A DNA stretch of 64,000 nucleotides from Holophagae bacterium (lineage in GTDB: Bacteria; Acidobacteriota; Holophagae; Acanthopleuribacterales; Acanthopleuribacteraceae), in the NCBI GenBank assembly GCA_030429565.1, contig JAUIFE010000036.1:1-64000 (forward strand), in the 5' to 3' direction. The notes under the pieces are model-generated. The model had not been told where the DNA came from. It worked only from the letters and a program-made list of their open reading frames with translations, and searched no databases. A program made the position numbers and the translations under genes. This document shows, piece by piece, positions 55,154 to 64,000 of the stretch (position 1 is the first letter of the stretch; each line of letters starts with the position of its first letter).

Positions 55154-56116
55154 TTACAGGCCTTGCAAGTCGCTCAAAATAGAGGCGTAGTTCTCACCGC
55201 GGAAGTCGGCGAGGTGACCTCTGCGCAGTGAATCGCGATGGCGGTAAGCCAAGGTGGCGTAAACCGAACCATACAGTTGGTAAGCAAACACGCGCGTCGT
55301 GTTAGCAATACGGTCATAAACATAAATCTTGGGGCAAGTATTAGCTTTAGGTTGATTGGTCGCCATCTCTACCTCGAATTCATCAAAGAAATCCGATTCT
55401 TCGGCGTTTTTCCAGATCTGGCAGCCTTGTGTACTGCTGCCAACAGCACGGGTAAAAACAAGACTGTTCACGTAGGTGCGGGCGGCACCGCCCATTGCTG
55501 ACAATTCGTCGGCCAATTGGCGACCTACGGCGACCAAGTAACCATCGCTGATATAACCCAAATCAACCTTTTCAGCCAGAATCGCCAAGCGCAAAGACGC
55601 AGCCAAGGCAAAGTGGGCGGTCAGCAGTTTGGCGTCTTCGTAATAAGCGGTGTTGAAGATTTGGTGGTTCACCAAATCCTGCGCCTTACTGTCGATAATC
55701 GCCAAAAGTGCTTCGTCGCGACGCCCATTCAGCAAGCCGGCATGGTACTGCTCCAGGCCGGTTTCCAGTGAACGCAGGTCTGAAATCATGTCGTACTGAA
55801 CGGTGTTGGCCAACTCCTCACTAATGATGTCACGGATCTGATCAAGCGACTCCTGCGACAAGTTGACATAGCTGGGACCACTCGAGCCAAAAATTAAATC
55901 CTCAAGAAATGAGCCGGCACGGGCTTGTGCTCGATCTTTGATTCTGTCGACAATCCAAATGGTGACCCCACTGAGGGTCAAACTTTTGTGGGCGGGAACC
56001 GCGAGGATCGGGGTTTCGGTTTCAGGGACAGCGACGACGGTGCGATCAGCAGAAACAGCGAAAGAAGTAGTAGAAAACACGAGAAGCACAGCTAAAACAC
56101 ATGGGCGAATTTTCAT
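55154..56116 (-). CDS. Secreted protein of unknown function
   Basis: A 320-residue protein with AAAGGA eight bases before the ATG and a clear signal peptide (MKIRPCVLAVLLVFSTTSFA). The mature protein has a short beta-rich start (VVAVPETETPILAVPAHKSL), then long helices (QESLDQIRDIISEELANTVQ, YYEDAKLLTAHFALAASLRL) and a Cys pair in the last third (TQGCQIWKN, ANTCPKIYV). I recognise no family. The helical-bundle middle could suit a pore-former or a binding protein, but nothing shows this. A single gene with its own terminator. Confidence 0.7.
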   Translation of the reverse strand: MKIRPCVLAVLLVFSTTSFAVSADRTVVAVPETETPILAVPAHKSLTLSGVTIWIVDRIKDRAQARAGSFLEDLIFGSSGPSYVNLSQESLDQIRDIISEELANTVQYDMISDLRSLETGLEQYHAGLLNGRRDEALLAIIDSKAQDLVNHQIFNTAYYEDAKLLTAHFALAASLRLAILAEKVDLGYISDGYLVAVGRQLADELSAMGGAARTYVNSLVFTRAVGSSTQGCQIWKNAEESDFFDEFEVEMATNQPKANTCPKIYVYDRIANTTRVFAYQLYGSVYATLAYRHRDSLRRGHLADFRGENYASILSDLQGL

Positions 56117-56946
56117 AAAAACAATCCTTTTGCATTTTTTTTAGATTTTCACTATAGAACCCAGAGACACAGCGTCCCCGTTCTCCGGCTGATCGCACAA
56201 GGACCGGAGCCAAGAGGCAGCATTATCAAGGTGATACACCTGAAAACTGAACGAACCACGCGTCAAAAAAGGACTTGACACAGAAAGGAAATTCACAAAA
56301 CACAAGCTTTAGGATAATTTCAACTTTACTATTTTTCTCATAAGGACAATTTGCCGCCAAGAAAACCCTAATCGCACAACCGATTTTCGCCTAGAGAATG
56401 TTGAAAACCCTCAGAATCAACCATTGAAAAGGGTATCGGCGCGAAGCAAATCGCGATTAATTGCCATAACCAACAAGACAAAGCAGCACCAGAGGCAGAA
56501 AAGTGTCAACTTATTTTCGAATAACCTCATTTTTACCAAATGAGCGACCGCTAACCCTAAATAGCGGACTGCTCTTCGGCATCAACCAACGTAAATGCCA
56601 TCCACAGTTCACCGGGCCGGCAAACATGGCGATGGATACCGACTCGCCGCGCCCGACTGTTTTTTGGTGTCGCACAACGAAGGTGGCCGGCGGCCTCTCC
56701 ATACCGGCCGCCGGCGGTGCCCCTTACCAAAGATATTTTTTAGCTTCATTTTTCCCAGAGGCTTGCCTAAAAGGAGCCACCGGACCAGACCCACCTTCGC
56801 AAACCTAAGGTAACGCCTCACACAAACAAAAAGCAGCCGCTACACCGAAAAACCCTGAACGACAAACTAAAGAATAATCAATTTGTAATGTTCCTGTAAT
56901 CTCCAAGCGCCTACAATGACCCAAACATATCGTAGGGGGAAATTGC
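56117..56946. other. Long divergent intergenic region
   Basis: About 830 bases between the minus-strand secreted protein and the plus-strand sulfatase. Small overlapping frames at 56503-56821 on both strands show no family resemblance. The last 70 bases, with TACAAT at 56912-56917 and AGGGGG before the GTG at 56947, probably hold the sulfatase promoter, but no good -35 was found. Confidence 0.5.
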
Positions 56947-58932
56947 GTGGAGACTCGGCGCACCGTTTCGGGGCACTTCTTGGCAAGTTTTGCTTTTACA
57001 TCTATTTTTCTCATAGCATTTAGTTTTGCTCGTCTATTTTTTTGGCAATGGTTTGGTAACGCCAAGGATCCCGTGCCAGGGGGCGTTTTGGCTGAGGCTT
57101 TCTGGATTGGCGCTAAATTTGATTTGCGACTGGCCTTGATTTTAACGCTGCCGGTGTTCCTATTCGGCGGACACCAGAAAATAGGCTTGCGTGCTTGGCC
57201 ACGCGTCTGGAGCGGCACCATGGTGACCCTGTTTGTCGCCGCCACACTCTTTTACATGTTTGATTTCGGTTACTACGCCTATCTGAGCAGTCGACTCGAT
57301 TCCTCAGCCTTGCGATTCATGAACAACCCGTTCATTTCGCTGGGCATGCTGTGGGAATCCTACCCAGTGGTGATCTTAGGTCTCGGTTTAACCCTGATCA
57401 CCGCGGCCGTGGCGTGGGCCGTTTTCCGCTTCATAGGCTACTTGGGCACCCATTATTACCCAGTCAAACACCAATTTAAGCCGTGGGCCTTGGTAACGAT
57501 CCTCGTGCTCTTTGGCTTGTACGGCAAGGTATCCTGGTATCCGCTGCGCTGGAGTGACGCCTTTTTCTCATCGTACAGTTTCGCCTCATCGCTGGCCTCC
57601 AACCCGGTGCTTTATTTCGTGGCCACCTTCAAAAACCGTGAACTGGTTTTTGACAAGGAAATGACGTCGTACTTCTTTGAACGCAACATGAAAGGATTTT
57701 TGGGCGCCGACAGCAATCAACCGGTCGACTTCAGCCGCAAAGTAACGCCACCCGCATCGAGCACGCCCAAAAACGTGGTCATTGTGGTGTTGGAATCATT
57801 CGCGATGAACAAAACCAGCATGGGGAACAACCCGCTGGATCCCACACCTCACTTTCAGGCGTTGAGCCGACAAGGCCTTTTGTTTAATCGCTGCTACACC
57901 CCACATATGGGCACAGCGCGCGGCATCTGGGCAACGGTTACCGGCATTCCCGACGTCGAGTTTCAACGCACATCCTCTCGCAATCCCATGATCGTCAGCC
58001 AACATTCGATCATCAATGCCTTCGAAGAATACGAGAAGTACTACTTCCTGGGCGGCAGCGTGAGCTGGGCCAACATTCGCGGTTTTCTCAGCACCAACAT
58101 CGAGAACCTAACCATCTACGAAGAAGGAAGTTACCAGTCTCCCAAAATCGACGTTTGGGGCATTTCGGATTTGGATTTGTTCAAGGAAGCGCACGCTGTG
58201 TTCAAGCAGGCGGAAAAACCCTTCTTTTCCATCATTCAAACCTCCGGCAACCACCGGCCCTACACCATCCCCGAGGATCGCGACGGTTTTGAAGTGAAGG
58301 TCATCGAAGACGCGGAGGCACAACGCTACGGCTTCGTTTCAAGTGAGGAATACAACGCTTTCCGCTTGTTGGACTTCAGCGTGAAACGTTTTATGGAAAT
58401 CGCGGCCGAGGAAGCCTATTTCGAGGACACCCTGTTCGTCTTCTTCGGCGACCACGGTCTGGCCGGATATGCGGGTGATCACGCACCCAAGGCCGTCAAC
58501 CAACTGGAAATCAACCGCTTCCATGTCCCGCTTTTGTTTTACGGCAAGAACTTAGTACCGATGGAAGCGCGCGATACCGTCGCCAGCCAGGTTGACGTCC
58601 TGCCCACCACCGCTTCGCTGCTGAATGTGCCTTATACCAACACCACCCTCGGCCGCGATTTGTTGGATCCGCGCTTCGATGAAACGCGGTTCGCCTTCAC
58701 CATCCAACGCGACAAACGCGAGATCGGTTTGCTCGACGGCGAGTACTACATGCTGATGAATTTGGACGGCTCCCACAAAACGCTGCACAACCTGCGCGCC
58801 GAAGAACCGCGCGTCGATGTTTCGGCCGAGCATCCCGAGCGCATGCAAAAACTTTCCGATTACTGCCTCGGCATCTTCGAAACAGCCAATTACATGCGCT
58901 ACCACAACCCCAAGCAGGTGCATCGTGATTAG
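56947..58932 (+). CDS. LTA synthase-like membrane sulfatase/phosphotransferase
   Basis: A 661-residue protein with a GTG start behind AGGGGG. Five hydrophobic helices fill the first 230 residues (FLASFAFTSIFLIAFSFARL, TMVTLFVAATLFYMFDFGYY, YPVVILGLGLTLITAAVAWA). An extracytoplasmic alkaline-phosphatase-superfamily domain follows: VVIVVLESFAMN (metal Glu), catalytic Thr region YTPHMGTARGIWATVTGIP, then TSGNHRPYTIP and FVFFGDHGLAGYAGDHAP. This is the LtaS/OpgB-type architecture, which transfers phosphoglycerol or phosphoethanolamine to envelope glycans. It overlaps the next gene, a metallophosphoesterase, by eight bases. Confidence 0.92.
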   Translation: METRRTVSGHFLASFAFTSIFLIAFSFARLFFWQWFGNAKDPVPGGVLAEAFWIGAKFDLRLALILTLPVFLFGGHQKIGLRAWPRVWSGTMVTLFVAATLFYMFDFGYYAYLSSRLDSSALRFMNNPFISLGMLWESYPVVILGLGLTLITAAVAWAVFRFIGYLGTHYYPVKHQFKPWALVTILVLFGLYGKVSWYPLRWSDAFFSSYSFASSLASNPVLYFVATFKNRELVFDKEMTSYFFERNMKGFLGADSNQPVDFSRKVTPPASSTPKNVVIVVLESFAMNKTSMGNNPLDPTPHFQALSRQGLLFNRCYTPHMGTARGIWATVTGIPDVEFQRTSSRNPMIVSQHSIINAFEEYEKYYFLGGSVSWANIRGFLSTNIENLTIYEEGSYQSPKIDVWGISDLDLFKEAHAVFKQAEKPFFSIIQTSGNHRPYTIPEDRDGFEVKVIEDAEAQRYGFVSSEEYNAFRLLDFSVKRFMEIAAEEAYFEDTLFVFFGDHGLAGYAGDHAPKAVNQLEINRFHVPLLFYGKNLVPMEARDTVASQVDVLPTTASLLNVPYTNTTLGRDLLDPRFDETRFAFTIQRDKREIGLLDGEYYMLMNLDGSHKTLHNLRAEEPRVDVSAEHPERMQKLSDYCLGIFETANYMRYHNPKQVHRD

Positions 58933-60256
58933 CCAATCGATGTTTAAGGTTTGGCTCAAAGCGCTGGCGGTCTTTGCCGTGCTCTACGGCGTCGGTCGCT
59001 TGACGGTTCTTCAACTTGATTGTTTCTACGAAGGCCGCCGCGCGCCCTACTTACAAATCCAATCACCGCAATCGATGTTATTGCGCTGGCAAACCAACCT
59101 CGCGGTGGTGGGTGTCGTCCGCTACGGCAAAGATCCCAGCCGCCTCAGCAAAGAACTGCGCGACACGAATAAAGAAACCCACCACGCACTGTTGCTCGAC
59201 GACCTAGATCGGGGCGCCGAGTACTACTACCAAATTGGCTGCTGTCACCGCGCGCCAACCGGCCCGATCCATCACTTCAAAACGGTCTCGCAGCAACAAC
59301 CGGCGACACGATTGTGGGTGCTTGGTGATCCTGGCAAGAAGGGACCGGACCAGAACCAGGTGATTCACGCCGCGCAACGCTGGATGGCGCAAAATCCGGG
59401 CGAACGCGGCAACCTACCCGATCTGGTGCTAACGACCGGCGACAACGCCTACAAATCCGGCACGAACCAACAGTTCCAAGATTGCTTTTTTACGCCTTTT
59501 GAAGCCGTCTTCGGCAACACACCGGTCATTCCCGCGCACGGCAATCACGACGCACGTCGCAACGTTTTCTACAACATTTTCGACTTCCCCGTTGACGGTG
59601 CTCACGGCGGATTCCCCTCCCACAATGAGGGTTATTTTTCTTTTGACTACGGGAATCTCCACGTCATCATGTTGGATACCGCAGCCCAACCAATCACGTC
59701 ACGCGCGCCCATGGTGGAGTGGCTCAAACGCGACCTCAAAACCAATAACCGACCTTGGACCATCGCCGTATTCCACCACCCACCCTACACCGACGGGACC
59801 CACCAATCGGATCATCCCAGCAGCTCGGACGGCGCGATGACGGCGGCGCGCTTGGTCCTGGTACCCATCCTGGAAAGCGGCGGTGTCGATTTAGTCCTCT
59901 CCGGCCACAGCCACGGCTATGAACGCTCCTATCCACTGCGCGAGAACCATGTCTACGCGCAACATACCGACACCAAACCGGAAGGCACCGACGACCTCAC
60001 CCACACCACCGTTTACCAAATCATCGGCTCTTCCTCGAAAATCGGCGAAGGTCAATTCCAACACCCGTTCATGGCGGCCTCCCATCCCATCCTGGGATCC
60101 GTCATCATCGACGTTGACGACACAGGCCTGGTTTCGCGTTTTATCGACAGCGAAGGTCGGGAGCGCGACCGTTTCCAGTTGCAATTGGAACCCTTGACAC
60201 GTAGTTTTGCGTCGAAAAACAGCAAACAGCAAGCCGGCGCAGCCATTGCGAACTGA
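58925..60256 (+). CDS. Purple-acid-phosphatase-like metallophosphoesterase
   Basis: A 443-residue protein with an N-terminal hydrophobic anchor (KVWLKALAVFAVLYGVG). The GTG at 58925 overlaps the sulfatase stop; an ATG at 58940 is the alternative. An Fn3-like domain precedes the catalytic part, as in purple acid phosphatases (SMLLRWQTNLAVVGVVRYGK, EYYYQIGCCH). The dimetal motifs are all present: LGDPGKKG, TTGDNAYKSG, HGNHDARR, FHHPPYTDG and SGHSHGYERSYP. It probably dephosphorylates an envelope or extracellular substrate. Translational coupling with the LTA-synthase-like enzyme suggests the two act on the same phosphorylated polymer or lipid. Confidence 0.9.
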   Translation: MISQSMFKVWLKALAVFAVLYGVGRLTVLQLDCFYEGRRAPYLQIQSPQSMLLRWQTNLAVVGVVRYGKDPSRLSKELRDTNKETHHALLLDDLDRGAEYYYQIGCCHRAPTGPIHHFKTVSQQQPATRLWVLGDPGKKGPDQNQVIHAAQRWMAQNPGERGNLPDLVLTTGDNAYKSGTNQQFQDCFFTPFEAVFGNTPVIPAHGNHDARRNVFYNIFDFPVDGAHGGFPSHNEGYFSFDYGNLHVIMLDTAAQPITSRAPMVEWLKRDLKTNNRPWTIAVFHHPPYTDGTHQSDHPSSSDGAMTAARLVLVPILESGGVDLVLSGHSHGYERSYPLRENHVYAQHTDTKPEGTDDLTHTTVYQIIGSSSKIGEGQFQHPFMAASHPILGSVIIDVDDTGLVSRFIDSEGRERDRFQLQLEPLTRSFASKNSKQQAGAAIAN

Positions 60257-60497
60257 GCGCCCTAGCAAAGCAAAGGCAACCGCGATTCTGCAGTGAAATG
60301 AGGACCACGCGGGCGCCACCACGAAAGAAAATGCTTTCGCGAAAAAACACCAATATTGGTATAATCAACGTCCCCTCTCTAAAATTAAAACTACGTCGCT
60401 GGATGCCTGCTTGACACGCCCCGTTTCTTCTTAAAACGTCGCACGTATGAGCCGGCCATGCCCTCTTTCCGCGACCGTCCCAAAAGGAGACGTTTTC

Positions 60498-61889
60498 ATG
60501 ACAGATACAAACCAACGCCCGCCACTAGAGGGAGCAAGCACCGGTATGTTGAACTTAGGCAATAGCGACCCCATTCAAATGGGGTTTTGGGTGCCCAACC
60601 GCACCTGGGCAACCGCCAAATTCCTGGTCCCCTTACGCAAACACATCGAAGCCAAGAAAAAAGCCGGTCAACTGGACGAGCTGACACCGGTCGTCCAAGC
60701 GTTTAAAGATTGGGTCACCGCCAACAGCACCTACCGCATGTGGCTCAATTACATGATTCAGCAAGCCAACTACTACGTGATTGGTCTCAAAGTTTGGGAC
60801 GAGGAAGCCGCCGAGCAAATCAAAGACGAAGACGGTGACACCCTCTGGCTCAAAGGTTACGATCAGTTTTTCGAGGTTCTCAACGAAATCATTACCACCT
60901 CGCCCGCATTTAACAACACGGCGATGGTCGGCACGCCCATGAACGGCTACCTGGCGGTGGCGATGGGTACTCCCGCCGGGGCGGCGCTCTTCCACGATCG
61001 CACCTTTAACGAACACTTCAAAAAGGTACTGGACGCTTGGAACACCTTCCTTAAAAGCAGCGCCTCACTCGATAAACTCGACATCAAACACCCGGAAAAA
61101 CCCGGCTCATGGATTTCAAAAGCAGCCTGGGAAGCGGGCGTTTGGAAAGACATGGTCAAACATCCGTTGCAACAAGGCTACGGTTACGATTCTTGGAACA
61201 GTTTCTTCATTCGCCAGTTCGAACCCAACAAACGGCCATTCCATGGGAATCCCGAAACCGACATCAACATTGGTTGCGAAACCACGCCCTGGGAATACCG
61301 CAAGGACCTGCAACTCGAAAGCAACTTTTGGTCAAAGGACGTGCGCTACTCCTTGCTGGATATCTTCGGCGGCAACCAAGGGTTCGCTGAAAAGTTCGTC
61401 GGCGGACAGCTCTACCAAGGGTTCCTTTCGGCGACGCACTATCACCGCTGGAACGCCCCCATCACAGGAAAAATCGTGCGTTCATGGGTGGAGCCAGGCA
61501 CTTATTTCGCCCAAAACCCAACCCAAGGTGAAAATCCCGGAACTTGGGAGGGCACCCAATCACAGCCTTACTTGGCGCATGTCGCCGCACGGGCCGTATT
61601 CCTATTCGAACACGAGACCTTTGGGTACGTCGCGTTGATTTGTATCGGCATGGTCGAGGTCTCAACTTGCGTGATTGATCCCGGTTGCCTCGTTGGCGAG
61701 GACCACCCGCCGGTGGCGGTTCAGCGCGGCGCCGAAATCGGTCACTTCGAATTCGGCGGCTCAACCCACATGATGCTGTTCCAAAAGGACCGGGTCGTGC
61801 TGGAAGAATGGGCACGCGACGCCCAAAGCCACCGCAACGATCCCAACCCCATTCCGCTGGGGACGGTGATTGCCTCTATCCCCAAATAA
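60498..61889 (+). CDS. Phosphatidylserine decarboxylase-family protein (PsiD-like, with N-terminal PSDC domain)
   Basis: A 463-residue protein; AAGGAG lies eight bases before the ATG at 60498. Residues about 30-190 form the helical N-terminal domain found in long PSD homologues (WVTANSTYRMWLNYMIQQAN, VGTPMNGYLAVAMGTPAG). The C-terminal PSD domain shows SWNSFFIRQFEPNKRP, LSATHYHRWNAPITGKIVRS and the self-cleavage motif FEFGGSTHMMLF, where the Ser would become the pyruvoyl cofactor. Classical PSD has LGST; GGST with this N-terminal domain is the layout of the PsiD-type branch, which includes L-tryptophan decarboxylases. An amino-acid substrate is therefore as likely as a lipid. No membrane segment. 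Confidence 0.88.
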   Translation: MTDTNQRPPLEGASTGMLNLGNSDPIQMGFWVPNRTWATAKFLVPLRKHIEAKKKAGQLDELTPVVQAFKDWVTANSTYRMWLNYMIQQANYYVIGLKVWDEEAAEQIKDEDGDTLWLKGYDQFFEVLNEIITTSPAFNNTAMVGTPMNGYLAVAMGTPAGAALFHDRTFNEHFKKVLDAWNTFLKSSASLDKLDIKHPEKPGSWISKAAWEAGVWKDMVKHPLQQGYGYDSWNSFFIRQFEPNKRPFHGNPETDINIGCETTPWEYRKDLQLESNFWSKDVRYSLLDIFGGNQGFAEKFVGGQLYQGFLSATHYHRWNAPITGKIVRSWVEPGTYFAQNPTQGENPGTWEGTQSQPYLAHVAARAVFLFEHETFGYVALICIGMVEVSTCVIDPGCLVGEDHPPVAVQRGAEIGHFEFGGSTHMMLFQKDRVVLEEWARDAQSHRNDPNPIPLGTVIASIPK

Positions 61890-61898
61890 AAACAGCAA

Positions 61899-61924
61899 AA
61901 CCGGGAGCGGTCGGGCTCCCGGTT
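61899..61924. terminator. Shared terminator between convergent genes
   Basis: AACCGGGAGC (61899-61908) pairs with GCTCCCGGTT (61915-61924) around CGGTCGG. On the minus strand it is followed by TTGCTGTTTTTA, serving upp. On the plus strand a weaker CCTTTC run serves the decarboxylase gene. Confidence 0.8.
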
Positions 61925-61937
61925 CCTTTCACTTCGG

Positions 61938-62564
61938 TTATTTGGTGCCAAAAATTTTGTCACCGGCGTCGCCCAAACCCGGCAGGATATAGCCGACCTC
62001 ATTAAGGCGTTCGTCCAAAGCGGCGGCGTAGATGGCCACATCGGGATGGGCTTTTTCCATGGCGGCAACCCCTTCGGGCGCGGCCACCAACACCAAGGCG
62101 CGAATCGCGCTACAGCCGGCTTCCTTAAGCTGATTCACCGTTTCGATCATGGAACCGCCGGTGGCCAACATAGGATCGATAACCAGCGCCAAACGGTCCT
62201 CAATTTGTGAGGTGAACTTGCGGTAATAAGCCTTGGGTTGCAGGGTTTCCTCGTCGCGATAAAGTCCGACCACACTGACACGAGCACTGGGAATTAAGTC
62301 GAGCACGCCGTTCATCATGCCCAAACCGGCACGAAGAATGGGTACCACGGTAATTTTTTTGCCCTGCAGGCGGTCGACCTGAACCGGGCCGGCCCAGCCC
62401 TCAATGGTACAAGGCTCTAGTTCTAAGTCCTTGGTTGCTTCGTACGTCAGCAAACGACCGACCTCGGCGGTTAACTCGCGAAAGGCTTTGGTAGAGATGT
62501 CCTTGTCGCGCATCAGACCTAGTTTGTGGCGCACCAATGGGTGATTGACCTGAGTAAAGGGCAT
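61938..62564 (-). CDS. upp: Uracil phosphoribosyltransferase
   Basis: A 208-residue protein, the standard Upp length. The ATG at 62564 has AAGGAG seven bases upstream. It converts uracil and PRPP to UMP in pyrimidine salvage. Signatures are VNHPLVRHKLGLMRDKDIST, the PRPP-binding loop VIDPMLATGGSM, VPILRAGLGM, RALVLVAAPEG and the C-terminal NEVGYILPGLGDAGDKIFGT that closes the uracil site. A single gene ending at a bidirectional terminator. Confidence 0.97.
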   Translation of the reverse strand: MPFTQVNHPLVRHKLGLMRDKDISTKAFRELTAEVGRLLTYEATKDLELEPCTIEGWAGPVQVDRLQGKKITVVPILRAGLGMMNGVLDLIPSARVSVVGLYRDEETLQPKAYYRKFTSQIEDRLALVIDPMLATGGSMIETVNQLKEAGCSAIRALVLVAAPEGVAAMEKAHPDVAIYAAALDERLNEVGYILPGLGDAGDKIFGTK

Positions 62565-62681
62565 GGGGCTTCTCCTTGTAGCGCAACGACCGCCACACAA
62601 AGGGGCCGTGCTGTTTTCAGCGTTTCCTGAACGTTAGCAGGGCCGCCACGTCGAAACAAGCACAGGATCGACACGACGAGG

Positions 62682-64000
62682 CTAGCGCTGATAGGCGTAG
62701 GAGAGTTTTAAAAAGACCTGACGACCGGCCCGTTCGTAATGATTGAGTTCCGAAAGCTCGCGGTCGTCACCGTAGCCCAAGAACACGACCGACTGCCAGT
62801 TGAGTTTGTACGCAAGCAAGGCGGAGCCGGTAAAACGGCCACTCCGCTCAGCCACCTCGTCGTTGTAAAGCAAGGGATCGCGTTCGGTTTCAACCCGTTG
62901 TCCAATCAAACGAAAGTAAGTGCGGGCGTTGAAGAAGTAGGTTCCGCGCAGGCGCGCCACCCAAGCGGAAAACAGACGTTGCCGTTCGCCGGCGGCGTCG
63001 TCGATATCCAGGAAGCGGTAATTGGTGTTGAGTTCGAGTTGCGTCGCGTTGCCAGGCCGCAAGGTGAGGTTGAACTCGTTGGTGAGGCCGCGCCCCAAGC
63101 GAACATTGGCAAAATCGACCTCATCGCCGGCGGTACCGTAAAAGTAGACACGCGACAAAAAGCCGCCGGGCTGGAAATCGACGGTGTAGAAAAACTGGTC
63201 ACGCACAAAGGTTTCCCGGCCGGCACGCACTTCTTCCCGCGCGTAACGATAACGCATGAAGGAGTTGTAGCGGCCGCTCATGCCACAACCGGCGGAGAAA
63301 AGTTGCGTCAAGAGACGGCCGTCGCGGTCGGCACTGTAATCACCAAAGGTGTAAATGCGTAAGCGGTGAATGAAACGCTGCTGAAAACGGAAGGTGTACC
63401 CGGTTTCCGCGTAGCCCTTGCGGTAATCAACTTGTGGCACGAAGCCGTTATCGGCGCGAAAACCACGGGCAAAATCATTGTACTCGGTATACCAATCGTG
63501 CTTGCCGTTACTGTGATGCCAACTCGCGCGCAGGCCGTGCCCCGAAAGGTCGCGTCCGTCGAATGCGTCGCTTAACTCGGTGTCAATCGGCGTTTTGCCC
63601 AAGCTGTAAATGTACTGAACGGTAATTTCATCGGAACCGGTTGGCCGCCACAGCAGGTCAGGGCCAAACACGCTGTTGCGACCGCCGATTTCGGTATCAC
63701 GATGGGTGAGCAACAGCCCGGCCGCCGAAGCGCCCAGGTCGCGTCGCATGCGAAAAATCGCCACATCGGAATCGTAATCTTGATCAACCAAAGACGAGCT
63801 ATTGGCACCCGGAACAATGCTGACCCCGCCCCCTTTATCCTGACCAATCAACGCGGTATAGGCCGCTTTCCCAAAACGGCCGGTCGCACGCGAGCCCCAT
63901 TTCGGTGCGGTCATGGTCCGCGTGTACACGGCACGAATCGGCGTCGAAAAGAGATCGATCCCTTCCAAAAAAAACGGCCGATTCTCGGGAAAAAACAGTG
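62682..64000 (-). CDS. DUF5916 family outer-membrane/secreted protein, 3' part
   Basis: The reading frame enters from beyond the right edge and ends at 62682; about 440 residues are visible. The entering sequence (FFPENRPFFLEGIDLFSTPI, AVYTRTM) is the conserved junction of DUF5916 proteins, which carry a carbohydrate-binding-like N-terminus outside this window. The rest consists of alternating beta strands (WYTEYNDFARGFRADNGFVP, ARLRGTYFFNARTYFRLIGQ) ending in an aromatic-rich KLSYAYQR, as expected for a beta-barrel. The product is probably inserted in the outer membrane. Function not established. Confidence 0.85.
   Translation of the reverse strand, partial: LFFPENRPFFLEGIDLFSTPIRAVYTRTMTAPKWGSRATGRFGKAAYTALIGQDKGGGVSIVPGANSSSLVDQDYDSDVAIFRMRRDLGASAAGLLLTHRDTEIGGRNSVFGPDLLWRPTGSDEITVQYIYSLGKTPIDTELSDAFDGRDLSGHGLRASWHHSNGKHDWYTEYNDFARGFRADNGFVPQVDYRKGYAETGYTFRFQQRFIHRLRIYTFGDYSADRDGRLLTQLFSAGCGMSGRYNSFMRYRYAREEVRAGRETFVRDQFFYTVDFQPGGFLSRVYFYGTAGDEVDFANVRLGRGLTNEFNLTLRPGNATQLELNTNYRFLDIDDAAGERQRLFSAWVARLRGTYFFNARTYFRLIGQRVETERDPLLYNDEVAERSGRFTGSALLAYKLNWQSVVFLGYGDDRELSELNHYERAGRQVFLKLSYAYQR

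Overview
The window looks like chromosomal DNA of a GC-rich, Gram-negative bacterium with a large genome. Many products carry Sec signal peptides. There are giant YD-repeat (RHS) proteins, secreted beta-propeller, Ig and dockerin-like proteins, a DUF5916 protein, a cytochrome bd oxidase and several insertion-sequence families. This mix is typical of Acidobacteriota (for example Holophagae/Acanthopleuribacter-like) or similar predatory or surface-associated bacteria. The taxonomic guess is inference only; no rRNA or universal marker is present.

Layout. (1) 1-2061: remains of an IS21-type element (istA frameshifted, istB truncated) invaded by an IS3-like element that runs off the left edge. (2) 2238-18961: minus-strand YD-repeat island with two secreted giants of 1995 and 3225 aa. 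The second is an RHS polymorphic toxin with LamG, RHS core, HINT and a variable toxin tip, followed by an acidic candidate immunity protein. The tip and immunity gene are clearly AT-richer than the core. (3) 19506-20081: a decayed second copy of the IS3-like element, inverted relative to the left copy, so the island lies between two inverted copies. (4) 20230-21498: a methyltransferase and a periplasmic histidine phosphatase. (5) 21782-28085: a tightly coupled minus-strand operon (ketoacyl-ACP synthase III, OleD-like reductase, metallo-hydrolase, ATP-grasp ligase, GNAT-like protein, Rieske oxygenase), which I read as an unassigned acyl-derived small-molecule pathway. (6) 28113-33152: small membrane proteins, a YdeI/DUF1801 protein, a secreted metallo-beta-lactamase-fold enzyme and a PhyH-type dioxygenase. 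(7) 33239-36480: a DJ-1/PfpI gene divergent from a two-component pair, where all three genes carry a single lesion (TAA, one-base frameshift, TAG). (8) 36838-49979: secreted subtilisin, propeller proteins, a tautomerase homologue without Pro1, a hydrolase, a penicillin acylase, an NTF2-like protein and a Cys-rich secreted protein, with a family of small IS-end repeats scattered between them. (9) 50077-52397: cydAB. (10) 53266-54884: an Rpn-type nuclease followed by a partial tandem duplicate. (11) 55154-64000: a secreted unknown, an LTA-synthase-like sulfatase overlapping a purple-acid-phosphatase-like enzyme, a PSD-family decarboxylase, upp, and the 3' part of a DUF5916 gene.

How the parts fit together. 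The YD-repeat island is probably a contact or secreted toxin with its immunity. The region 5 operon is a coherent biosynthetic unit because four consecutive junctions overlap or nearly touch. The region 7 locus looks like a response module inactivated as a whole. The rest is mostly stand-alone secreted or housekeeping genes. I saw no tRNA, rRNA or CRISPR array.
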